Below are positions 54,865 through 62,780 of a stretch of 64,000 nt of DNA, one piece after another. A program made the position numbers and the translations under genes. Source of the stretch: Membranihabitans marinus (lineage in GTDB: Bacteria; Bacteroidota; Bacteroidia; Chitinophagales; Saprospiraceae); contig NZ_JAHVHU010000010.1 of assembly GCF_019802045.1 (NCBI RefSeq), positions 124,001 through 188,000 on the forward strand. The letters are read 5' to 3'. Numbering within the stretch: the stretch's first letter is position 1; each line of letters starts with the position of its first letter. The notes under the pieces were generated by a model, which worked only from the letters and a program-made list of their open reading frames with translations, had not been told where the DNA came from and made no database searches.

Positions 54865-56253
54865 ATGAATGATCTTCCATCGCAGGTTCAAAACAGTTTA
54901 TGCGAGCTAATTTCCAATGAAGAACGTATTTCCCAAATCAATTTCCTTTTGGCCGTCAGCGGTGGGATGGATTCGATGGTCATGGCCCACGTATTTCTAA
55001 ACCTAAAACTCAATTTTGGAATTGCCCATTTCAATTTCAAATTGCGTGAAGAAGCCTCAGATCTCGATGAAGAATTAATCGTTCAGTTTTGCAAAAACAA
55101 TGAGATCCCGTGTCATATAAAATCAGAAGACACCAACCGGGCTGCACAGAAAAGAAATCTTTCTGTACAGGAAGTCGCCCGGGAGCTTCGGTATGAATTT
55201 TTTGACAGTGTAATGTCCACAGAGAATTATCATTACGTGTGTACCGCTCATCATGGCAATGACCAGCTGGAGACTTTTTTTATTCATTTATTCCGCGGAT
55301 CCGGGCTAAAAGGATTGTGTGGCATTCCTGAAAAAAGAGATCGAATCCTCCGACCAATGCTTTGGATTCCTCAGAGTCATTTGGAGCACTACGCAAAATC
55401 TCAGGCTGTCCCCTACCGAGAGGATATCACCAACCAATCAGACAAATATCTTCGCAACAGAATCCGTCATCACCTTGTAGCCCCGATCATCAAATGGGAC
55501 GAACAACACCTAAGCAAATCTTTACACTCAATATCTCTATTAACTGACTACCAATCATATATATCTCAACAACTAAACATCTACATTAATGACTACGTAG
55601 TACCCTTATCGCCAGATATTGAACGAATAAACCTGACTGATTCATGCATCGAGGATTCTTCATGGTTGTTTATGCTAAAGCTGTATTTACTGGAACGCGG
55701 ACTGTTTACAGACAGCATAGCGGATTTCACAAACAGCATCGGAGAATGGAAAACGGGAGCACGTTATAAAGGTAAAAATAGTACAGCGTGGTATGATCGA
55801 AAATCTCTTTGGCTGATCAAGGATACATTCTACAATGATTGGGAATCCGGAGATGTAATTGAAGTCAGGGATAAGAACCAGACATTCCTCCCGGGAGGAG
55901 ATCGAATCCAAATTTACGCCGACCTAGAAACAGTGAAATCGCATACATGGAATATCCCTGTTACCAAACATGCGGTCACATTCCCACTTATACTTCGACA
56001 TCGTCAGCCTGGAGATTATATCGAATTGGGAACGCCCCCCTACTATCGAAAAAGCCTCAAAAAATTGCTGAATGATTTTCGTATCCCCCGAGTATTTAAG
56101 GACCGGCTCTATATTTTGACGGATGCTGAAAATAGAATCATCGCTCTTCCCGGATTGATTAATAGTCCCAAATACACCGCTTCGAAGACCAGCGAAATCA
56201 TCATAGGATACCACAGTAGTTTGCCTTTTTTATTTGACCTTGATGACGATTAA
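54865..56253 (+). CDS. tilS: tRNA(Ile)-lysidine synthase
   Basis: A 462-residue enzyme adding lysine to C34 of tRNA-Ile(CAU). PP-loop ATPase motif AVSGGMDS (30-37), then FNFKLREEASDLDEEL, CTAHHGNDQLETFFIHL and REDITNQSDKYLRNRIRHHL motifs. C-terminal domain with RHRQPGDYIELG completes the long form. Essential gene. Confidence 0.95.
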   Translation: MNDLPSQVQNSLCELISNEERISQINFLLAVSGGMDSMVMAHVFLNLKLNFGIAHFNFKLREEASDLDEELIVQFCKNNEIPCHIKSEDTNRAAQKRNLSVQEVARELRYEFFDSVMSTENYHYVCTAHHGNDQLETFFIHLFRGSGLKGLCGIPEKRDRILRPMLWIPQSHLEHYAKSQAVPYREDITNQSDKYLRNRIRHHLVAPIIKWDEQHLSKSLHSISLLTDYQSYISQQLNIYINDYVVPLSPDIERINLTDSCIEDSSWLFMLKLYLLERGLFTDSIADFTNSIGEWKTGARYKGKNSTAWYDRKSLWLIKDTFYNDWESGDVIEVRDKNQTFLPGGDRIQIYADLETVKSHTWNIPVTKHAVTFPLILRHRQPGDYIELGTPPYYRKSLKKLLNDFRIPRVFKDRLYILTDAENRIIALPGLINSPKYTASKTSEIIIGYHSSLPFLFDLDDD

Positions 56254-56291
56254 TTTTTATTCGGCCACGAAAGTGGTGATGGTTTTGTATA

Positions 56292-56321
56292 TTGAGATTG
56301 AATCTTTGTTTGATAAATTTG
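56292..56321 (+). promoter_or_regulatory. Promoter of the DinB-like gene
   Basis: TTG (56292-56294), a 19-base spacer and TAAATTTG (56314-56321) match the Bacteroidota promoter consensus fully, 20 bases before the start codon. Confidence 0.7.
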
Positions 56322-56340
56322 CATTCATCCAGAATTACCT

Positions 56341-56838
56341 ATGAATACATTGACTGTGCTCCAAAACGAATTTGAGGAAGAAACTAATAAAGTTCGAAAA
56401 TTTCTTGAGATCGTACCCGACGACAAATTAGACTGGAAGCCTCATGATAGAAGCATGACTATGGAAGCTTTGGCGGTCCATCTTGCAGAAATTCCAGGAT
56501 GGCCAGATATGATGATTCATACGGAGGAACTTGATTTCCAAACCAGTGACTATAAACCCACCACGGTGAAGAACACCACAGAACTGTTAGAGCTTTTCGA
56601 AACTTCGTACAAAAAGGGGAAATCAGCGCTGAAAAAAGCCAATGAAAGTGCACTTGACGATCGATGGACCATGCGAAGTGGTGAGCAGGTCTTACTTGAT
56701 TTAAACAAATACGAGGCCATACGCCATGCCTTGAACCAGATTACACATCATCGGGCGCAGCTTGGTGTTTATCTTCGCCTACTGGACATTCCCATACCAG
56801 GGAGTTATGGGCCGAGTGCTGATGATTCAAATTTCTAA
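56341..56838 (+). CDS. DinB-family protein (DUF664/metal-dependent four-helix bundle)
   Basis: A 165-residue protein of the DinB/YfiT four-helix-bundle superfamily. The likely metal-site histidines are in LAVHLAEIPGW (near 47) and in the C-terminal ALNQITHHRAQLGVYLRLLD (near 137-138). Family members are thiol-dependent metalloenzymes or stress proteins of unknown substrate. Monocistronic with its own promoter. Confidence 0.9.
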   Translation: MNTLTVLQNEFEEETNKVRKFLEIVPDDKLDWKPHDRSMTMEALAVHLAEIPGWPDMMIHTEELDFQTSDYKPTTVKNTTELLELFETSYKKGKSALKKANESALDDRWTMRSGEQVLLDLNKYEAIRHALNQITHHRAQLGVYLRLLDIPIPGSYGPSADDSNF

Positions 56839-56841
56839 TCG

Positions 56842-56973
56842 CCAGACTTGGTGCGTGATCAGCACAATCCACCCGACCAGTTCATCAAGATCTTAATCAC
56901 CAACATCGAAGCAGCCATAGTTTTCATTCAAAGGTTTCTTCCGGAAGAGACATCAAAACGTTTGGAATTGTGA
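56842..56973 (+). pseudogene. N-terminal remnant of an Rpn-type (PD-(D/E)XK) nuclease or transposase-like gene
   Basis: In frame after the DinB stop codon, about 43 codons read PDLVRDQHNPPDQFIKILIT then NIEAAIVFIQRFLPEETSKR and a stop. This resembles the start of Rpn (recombination-promoting nuclease) proteins (pattern NPHDKFFKxxFSxxExAxxFIxxYLPEE). No start codon and no nuclease core follow. A dispersed repeat begins 20 bases later. Confidence 0.5.
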
Positions 56974-56993
56974 ACACTTCGGCTCACGGGTAA

Positions 56994-57062
56994 TACTTTT
57001 TGAATACATAATTACCGCATATATTCCGAAATATTATACCGCATTATCAAATACAAATGGTA
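56994..57062. repeat. Dispersed intergenic repeat, copy C (internally deleted)
   Basis: About 69 bases. The left half (TTTGAATACATAATTACCGC onward) matches copy A, and the right half ending ATCAAATACAAATGGTA matches copy B. Both terminal inverted ends are present (TACTTTTTG and CAAATGGTA), while the central ~50 bases of A and B are missing. It lies between convergent genes. Confidence 0.7.
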
Positions 57063-57079
57063 TAATACATTTGCGATTT

Positions 57080-57985
57080 TTATTTCTGCGGATTTCCAAA
57101 CAAATCCCGTTTCTCTTTTGATCTCTCCCGACCACCCGGTGCTTCCTCCATCACCTGATCAAATACTTTTTCAATAAAAACCAATTTCTGCTTTTCATCA
57201 TCAATCTCAAAACCGGAATAAGTCCCATCCGGCACGCGCATAATCTTTTGTTCGGGTATGTCGCTGGGCATAAAAATTAAATGGTCAAAAATAATCTTAT
57301 CGCGTCCGGAATCATATCGTAAAGTTGCCGGTGCCTGCACCGAATAATCCAAAATAAATCGTCGTTTCCAAAACTCCTTCGGCAATCCTTCTTCCATTTC
57401 TATCAAATGCTGGCCAAAAGAAAGCGCTCCGTTCGCTATCACCATGGACTCCAAGACCTTTCTTTTGGTAAAGAAGTGATAGTTGTCCAAACCAAATAAA
57501 AGAATCACCAATTCATCATTGGATTCAATAATTGGATGCATCTGATAATACAACGCTCCGTACCAATTGTCGGGCATCATTTCCAAGTAATCCAGATCCT
57601 GGTCATCTTCCCAAATCTCCGAATCATCATTCAGGAACACAGGTTCTTTTAATCGACTGCTTTGCACCCAGCCACCATATTCATAGGTGGAGGTGTCGCG
57701 ATAGAGCTGATAAGTCACTATTCGCAGCTCGAGGTCATTATTTTCCAATACGGCCAATCCTTCAAATCGGGGAAATGAATCCTGAAAATCCGAATACTGT
57801 TTGATAAAATCACCCAGGTTACTATTCAGATAATCAAATGCTTCTATGCGAGCATCAAGATCCTGATTCCGAATCAACTCATGGGCATGCAACTCAATGG
57901 AGTCCGGACTAACTACGGTCTGACTATAACCCTGCGTCAACCAACTAAAAAGTAATATTAAAATGCTTGAAAGGTTTGATCTCAT
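57080..57985 (-). CDS. Secreted hypothetical protein
   Basis: A 301-residue protein with a signal peptide (1-22, ending TQGYSQ). The mature part is acidic, with no cysteine and repeated aromatic beta-type stretches (LRIVTYQLYRD, WYGALYYQMHPI, LVILLFGLDNYHFFTKRKV), and a basic C-terminal tail (GGRERSKEKRD). I do not recognise the family; position after cleavage would be periplasm or outer membrane. Single gene, with a hairpin-rich stretch 155-300 bases upstream. Confidence 0.75.
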   Translation of the reverse strand: MRSNLSSILILLFSWLTQGYSQTVVSPDSIELHAHELIRNQDLDARIEAFDYLNSNLGDFIKQYSDFQDSFPRFEGLAVLENNDLELRIVTYQLYRDTSTYEYGGWVQSSRLKEPVFLNDDSEIWEDDQDLDYLEMMPDNWYGALYYQMHPIIESNDELVILLFGLDNYHFFTKRKVLESMVIANGALSFGQHLIEMEEGLPKEFWKRRFILDYSVQAPATLRYDSGRDKIIFDHLIFMPSDIPEQKIMRVPDGTYSGFEIDDEKQKLVFIEKVFDQVMEEAPGGRERSKEKRDLFGNPQK

Positions 57986-58141
57986 ATTAAAACTCTGATT
58001 TGATATTGAACGATATCATCAAACTCGATATTACAACACTATGAGGGTGAACAAAGAATGGAGAACCTGGTCAAAATCACCCTAATAAAATCATAACTAC
58101 CAACACTCTTGATATGGACTGATTTCCAAGTAAAAAATGAG

Positions 58142-58287
58142 GATTGTCATCGACAATCTTCAAATCTTTGGGGACACCCCCTGTTAAGTATCTCTCCCCA
58201 TGCGAATAAAAGGTTTTTTGAGGTACTTCATCCGCGGTATTCCTACCATGGGGTAGAGTTAGCCCTTTCGAAGCCAGAAGTTCTGGC
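58142..58287. other. Hairpin-rich intergenic stretch, possible structured RNA or mobile-element remnant
   Basis: Four inverted repeats within 146 bases: GATTGTC-atc-GACAATC (58142-58158), GGGG-aca-CCCC (58170-58180), CTACC-atgg-GGTAG (58243-58256) and GCCAGAA-g-TTCTGGC (58273-58287). No credible coding frame spans it. It is between two minus-strand genes. Confidence 0.45.
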
Positions 58288-58304
58288 GATAATTAATCCT
58301 TCCA

Positions 58305-58349
58305 AATCTTAGTCATCCTAACTATCCTAGTCATCCTAGTCTTTCTAGT
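58305..58349. repeat. 9-bp tandem array containing the vWA gene's stop codon
   Basis: Five 9-base units on the plus strand: AATCTTAGT, CATCCTAAC, TATCCTAGT, CATCCTAGT, CTTTCTAGT. The minus-strand stop TAG (58345-58347) is the CTA of the last unit, so the array begins inside the stop codon. Confidence 0.85.
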
Positions 58350-59436
58350 TCTTCTTTCGCTGGCTGTAGTCTCGCAGAATAAATTCACCCAATTGATCCA
58401 CATCAGAATAAAAAGCTTTACCACTATTTGCACGGGTAAACATTTCCACATATTCTTTCAGGTATGGATCAGATGCAATCATAAAAGTCGTAATCGGTAT
58501 ATGCAATTTTTTGAACCGTGTCGCCAAATTCAGGGTTCTATTCATAATGGTACGATCCAGACCAAATGGGTTCTTGTAATACTTTTTGCCTTTTTTTATG
58601 CACGTCGGTTTTCCGTCGGTAATGAGCAGAACCTGCTTATTGGGATTCCGTCGTTTATGGAGTAAGCTCAATGCCAACTCGAGGCCGGCCACGGTATTGG
58701 TATGATAGGGGCCCACTTGAAGATAAGGTAAGTCTTCAATTTTTATCTGCCACGCATCATCACCAAATACGATGACATCCAGACTATCCTTGGGAAAGCG
58801 TGTCCGTATAAATTCGGACAACGCCATGGCTACTTTTTTCGCTGGTGTAATTCTATCTTCACCATACAAGATCATGGAATGTGATATATCAATCATGAGC
58901 ACCGTACTCATCTGGCTCTGATAATAGGTATCGTGAACCTCCAGATCTTGCTGTGTCATCATGAATTCATCAATACCATGATTAATGTAAGCATTCTTCA
59001 AGGATTCGGACAGTGCAATGTTTTCGATGCGGTCTCCAAACTCATACCCTTTAAGATCAGAACTGTAATCATCTCCCTTTCCCGCTATATTCGTGTTGTG
59101 GCGTCCACTTTTCCCGCGGTTTATTTTACCAAAAATATCTTCAAAGGCTTGTTTTCGAATTTTGATATTCATCTTGCTGGTCGGTGTATACTTACCCGAC
59201 TTCCAGGAAGTTTCCTGAAGGTACCCTTTGTCCATCATCTCATCGATAAAATCCGACAAAGTGTAATCTTCGCCAGTCAGATGATACATATTATCCAACT
59301 GGGTCAACCAGGACAATGCTTCTTCCACATTGCCTCCGGCCTGACTCAGTAATTCTTTGAAAATATCAAGCAACTGCTCAAAATCAGCCTCATCATTTGA
59401 ATCAGGAATATAATCGGAAATTAGCCATCCTCGCAT
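58345..59436 (-). CDS. von Willebrand factor A (vWA) domain protein
   Basis: A 363-residue cytoplasmic protein. The N-terminal half is helical and charged (to about 165). The vWA domain (about 175-350) has the MIDAS start VLMIDISHSM (DxSxS), Thr-containing QVGPYHTNTVAGLELAL, and VLLITDGKPT. Homologues usually sit beside a MoxR/magnesium-chelatase-type AAA ATPase; none is adjacent here. Probably a chaperone-like or metal-insertion cofactor. Confidence 0.85.
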   Translation of the reverse strand: MRGWLISDYIPDSNDEADFEQLLDIFKELLSQAGGNVEEALSWLTQLDNMYHLTGEDYTLSDFIDEMMDKGYLQETSWKSGKYTPTSKMNIKIRKQAFEDIFGKINRGKSGRHNTNIAGKGDDYSSDLKGYEFGDRIENIALSESLKNAYINHGIDEFMMTQQDLEVHDTYYQSQMSTVLMIDISHSMILYGEDRITPAKKVAMALSEFIRTRFPKDSLDVIVFGDDAWQIKIEDLPYLQVGPYHTNTVAGLELALSLLHKRRNPNKQVLLITDGKPTCIKKGKKYYKNPFGLDRTIMNRTLNLATRFKKLHIPITTFMIASDPYLKEYVEMFTRANSGKAFYSDVDQLGEFILRDYSQRKKN

Positions 59437-60063
59437 AATTCTATTTTTAGTGTAAAACGCAAATTATACAGAATAGTTTCCGAACCACAGAAATGTCACC
59501 AGGCCTTTTTCGATATGATTCCAAAAAGTGTAGATAGAAAGGATACTCCCCTTCTATCACTGTAGTCTATTTGCATCTCACCCCATTTATGATGATTGCC
59601 ATAAGCAACTTGTTACCATTTACTTAAATCCGAAACCACCGATAAATATATTCAATCTACTATATTCAATAAATCATTTAACTACAACACATAGCATATT
59701 GCGCCCCAACTGCTTAATCACTAAAACATCCTGGTTGCTGTTCGGAGAAGCACTTATTTCCGAAAAAGAATTTTCCAATTTCGTGCTACCTGCTCAAGAC
59801 AAGGATGTTTTGATTCTTTCACCGAGTACGGATTGACTTCATTCCATCCCCCAATGGCATGATTATGCTCTGTCATACACAAGCCTATACCCCGTTCCGG
59901 CCTGGCCGGCTCGGGGTTATAATCAATCCTCTTCAACCTAGATCCACTTACAATCTCTGGGGAGGGTAAGTCGAGACAGCTTTCAGTTATCCCAATATTG
60001 GGTGACGTTGGACTTTTCCGGGTTAATTCGATGACTAGGCTGGAAACCGTGCATACCCAGGTA
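59437..60063. other. 627-base intergenic region with two hairpins
   Basis: No supported gene. It contains GATAGAA/TTCTATC (59533-59558) and a 36-nt near-perfect GC-rich hairpin (59886-59921). A 60-codon minus frame at 59754-59936 is produced by the hairpin sequence and is not accepted. Confidence 0.45.
59886..59921. repeat. GC-rich near-perfect palindrome (REP-like)
   Basis: TATACCCCG, tt, CCGGCC-t-GGCCGG, ct, CGGGGT(t)ATA: an outer 9-bp stem with one bulged T encloses an inner 6-bp stem around a single base. It lacks a T-run, so it is not an ordinary intrinsic terminator. It lies 143 bases downstream of mdh. Confidence 0.6.
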
Positions 60064-60999
60064 TTACTTATTCTGCATTTCTTTGTACGTATCCATCACA
60101 CCACGTACATGATTTTCAGATTCTTGCAATAATTCCATTTCTTCCTCATTGAGATCCAGCTCAATAACCTTTTTAATCCCTTCTTTACCCAGCTGGACCG
60201 GAACACCCAGAAAAATATCCTCCATACCGTACTCTCCATCAAGATATACACAGCAAGGAAATATTCGACCATCATCCTTTACAATCGATTCCACCATCTG
60301 AGCAGCAGCTGCACCGGGTGCATACCAAGCGGATGTTCCCATCAGGCCAACAAGTTCACCACCACCTTTCTTAGTTCGGGCTACTATACCATCCAATACC
60401 TCTTCTTCGATCATTTCGGTGACCGGGATTCCCGCCACAGTGGTATATCTAGGAAGCGGAACCATGGTATCCCCGTGTCCTCCCATGAGTACGGCCTGGA
60501 TATCTCTGGGTGAAACTTCCAGTTCAGTCGCCAGAAAAGCGCGGTATCGCGCCGTATCCAAAATCCCAGCCATTCCAAAGACTTTGTTCTTGGGCAATCC
60601 AGAGTTAACATAGGCAGCATAAGTCATCACATCCAAAGGATTGGACACTACAATAATCGTCGGATTTTCACTGTGTTCAAGGATGGAGGTGGTGACCGCA
60701 TTTACTATTTTTGCGTTGGTAGAAATCAGATCATCACGGCTCATGCCTGGTTTACGAGGAACCCCTGCTGTAATTACCACGATATCAGACCCTGCGGTTT
60801 CTTTATAATCTTCAGTACCTTTGATGCGTGTACTAAAAGACTCAATCGGTGATTGTTGCCAGGTATCCAATGCTTTGCCTCGTGCCAGATCTCCCTGGAT
60901 GTCCAGCAAGACAACTTCATTCACAATGTCTTTGTGTGCCAACACATTGGCGACGGTGGCGCCTACATTTCCAGCTCCTACTACAGTTACTTTGCTCAT
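60064..60999 (-). CDS. mdh: Malate dehydrogenase
   Basis: A 311-residue NAD-dependent enzyme of the citric acid cycle, of the lactate dehydrogenase-like group. The cofactor loop VVGAGNVGATVANVLA (5-20), LLDIQGD with the NAD-selecting Asp, ITAGVPRKPGMSRDDL, and catalytic His in LMGGHGDTMVPL are visible. Arg residues in PRKPGMSR mark malate rather than lactate specificity. sucC lies less than 2 kb away but on the other strand. Confidence 0.96.
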   Translation of the reverse strand: MSKVTVVGAGNVGATVANVLAHKDIVNEVVLLDIQGDLARGKALDTWQQSPIESFSTRIKGTEDYKETAGSDIVVITAGVPRKPGMSRDDLISTNAKIVNAVTTSILEHSENPTIIVVSNPLDVMTYAAYVNSGLPKNKVFGMAGILDTARYRAFLATELEVSPRDIQAVLMGGHGDTMVPLPRYTTVAGIPVTEMIEEEVLDGIVARTKKGGGELVGLMGTSAWYAPGAAAAQMVESIVKDDGRIFPCCVYLDGEYGMEDIFLGVPVQLGKEGIKKVIELDLNEEEMELLQESENHVRGVMDTYKEMQNK

Positions 61000-61072
61000 A
61001 GATTTTAGATTTTATGGTATTTGTAAAACAACTTAATTATTATATAGTTATAACTTGCAAGATAATTTTTCA

Positions 61073-61080
61073 TATTTTTG
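61073..61080 (+). promoter_or_regulatory. -7 promoter box of the metalloprotease gene
   Basis: TATTTTTG matches TAnnTTTG exactly and ends only 6 bases before the ATG at 61087. If functional, the transcript would have almost no leader. Confidence 0.5.
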
Positions 61081-61086
61081 ATCAGC

Positions 61087-62616
61087 ATGAACATCTTTGA
61101 AAGTCATAAAATTTCGGGACGCAATGTAATAATAATTATACTAATCCTGAAAGCCTTTACCAGTCAATCTGCTTTTGCACAATCGACCGGCGAAGCATTT
61201 TGTGGTACACCGAGCCTGACAGAATATATAGGAGATGTAAACCAGTTGAAAAAACGCCCCGTTGTAAGAAGCAATAGCGTCGATTATTATCCCCTTCAGA
61301 TTTTTTCAGTTGCAAAATCCAACGGCGAGGGCGGGTTATCAAGATTGGAGATACTGCGGGGACTCTGTACCCTCAATGATGATTTCCTGGACTATGGCTT
61401 GCAGTTTTATTTAAAAAATCCCATCCGTGAAATCAATAATGACGATTACTATGAACACAGCCAGTCCAATGGCTACAAGATGATGCGCAACAATAACGTC
61501 ACCAATGTCTTCAACATATACATCGTTCAAGACCCCAATGGCACTTGCGGTTACTTTAGTCCCGCTAACGAGGCTGTGGCGATTGGACAACTTTGTTTTA
61601 TCGGTGGCACCCATGCTTTGACTCATGAAATGGGGCATTATTTTGGGTTGCCTCATACTTTCAAAGGATGGGAGAAACGCAGTTACGACAAAGACAATGT
61701 GCCCAGATATCTCGGTATTCGAGGTCGGGACACCACTTATGTAGAGACCGTGGATGGATCCAACTGTAGTTTTTCTGGTGATGGATTCTGCGATACCCCA
61801 CCCGATTATATTTCAGAGCGGTGGAACTGTACCAGTTCCGGTCTGAGTATCAAGACATATCTGGACCCCAACGGTGCTGAATTTGAGGTAGATGGAACCA
61901 ATTTCATGTCCTATGCCCAAGACCGATGTCAAAGTATGTTCACTCCGGAGCAAACAGACCGAATGCACCAAATTTTAGAAACCAGATACAGCAACCGTCG
62001 TTACAAATTTATCCCTTCGCCTGAGGTAAAGGGTGAGGCGATTCGAATGACGGCACCAGCAGATCAGGTCGATGTGGATCACGAAGATGTCACCTTGACG
62101 TGGGACCCGCTGGCAGGAGCACAGGAATATATTGTCCAAATTTCCATCCTGCCAGGCATTCTATTCGACAAATACAATAAAATGCTTCAGTTTACGACGA
62201 CAGAAACTGAAATCAAAATTCCGTCTAACCAGCTCAAACCAGAACAAAAATATTATTGGAGAATCATCCCATTGAACAGCTTTACTTTTTGCCCGGAACC
62301 AAGCGATCAAAGGGCATTTACGCCACAGGTAAAGTCCAATACGCATGTACTTCCTGATGGAGATAAAATTCGCATATATCCGAACATGATCTTTTCCGGC
62401 CAATCGGAAATAAAGATTCAGTACACCTTTAGTACGGCCAGACAGTTACTATTCAGCATCTATAATGTCCAAGGTCAGCTCATCCGCCATTCCAAGGAAA
62501 GAGTTATTGGCCATTCTGAATCATTGTTGTACACTGGAGATCTAAAAAGCGGCTTGTACCTGATACACATTTCTGACGGAAAAAACAGAGTACTTCAAAA
62601 ATTGATGGTGCAGTAG
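61087..62616 (+). CDS. Secreted M43 (pappalysin-like) zinc metalloprotease with T9SS sorting domain
   Basis: A 509-residue protein with a signal peptide (to about residue 32, ending AFAQ). The zinc site HEMGHYFGLPH follows the HExxHxxGxxH pattern of metzincins, and NFMSYAQDRC provides the Met-turn, with paired cysteines typical of the family. A fibronectin III-like domain (about 320-415) and a C-terminal T9SS type A sorting domain (YNVQGQLI, KSGLYLIHISDGK, LQKLMVQ) complete it. ATG at 61087 is chosen over a TTG at 61078. Exported through the T9SS to the cell surface or medium. Confidence 0.92.
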   Translation: MNIFESHKISGRNVIIIILILKAFTSQSAFAQSTGEAFCGTPSLTEYIGDVNQLKKRPVVRSNSVDYYPLQIFSVAKSNGEGGLSRLEILRGLCTLNDDFLDYGLQFYLKNPIREINNDDYYEHSQSNGYKMMRNNNVTNVFNIYIVQDPNGTCGYFSPANEAVAIGQLCFIGGTHALTHEMGHYFGLPHTFKGWEKRSYDKDNVPRYLGIRGRDTTYVETVDGSNCSFSGDGFCDTPPDYISERWNCTSSGLSIKTYLDPNGAEFEVDGTNFMSYAQDRCQSMFTPEQTDRMHQILETRYSNRRYKFIPSPEVKGEAIRMTAPADQVDVDHEDVTLTWDPLAGAQEYIVQISILPGILFDKYNKMLQFTTTETEIKIPSNQLKPEQKYYWRIIPLNSFTFCPEPSDQRAFTPQVKSNTHVLPDGDKIRIYPNMIFSGQSEIKIQYTFSTARQLLFSIYNVQGQLIRHSKERVIGHSESLLYTGDLKSGLYLIHISDGKNRVLQKLMVQ

Positions 62617-62746
62617 ACCTGTTGAGTATTGGAAGCTAGGACTGTTTTGGTGATTTTTAAGTACCCTATTTTATGCCGGATATAAAAACAAATAACAGAT
62701 AGCAGAATATCCGATTACCAAAACAAGACAATCACATATATTTTTA

Positions 62747-62754
62747 TACTTTTG
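62747..62754 (+). promoter_or_regulatory. -7 promoter box of sucC
   Basis: TACTTTTG matches TAnnTTTG, 26 bases upstream of the sucC ATG. No TTG at the -33 spacing. Confidence 0.55.
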
Positions 62755-62780
62755 CACTTCAACTATCTTAAATCACAGAT

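Noticed and set aside
58109-58312. 67-codon plus-strand frame over the hairpin-rich stretch
   Set aside because: Translation of inverted repeats; no coding signature.
59754-59936. 60-codon minus-strand frame upstream of the vWA gene
   Set aside because: Its N-terminal part is the translation of the GC-rich palindrome; no promoter, ribosome site or recognisable domain.
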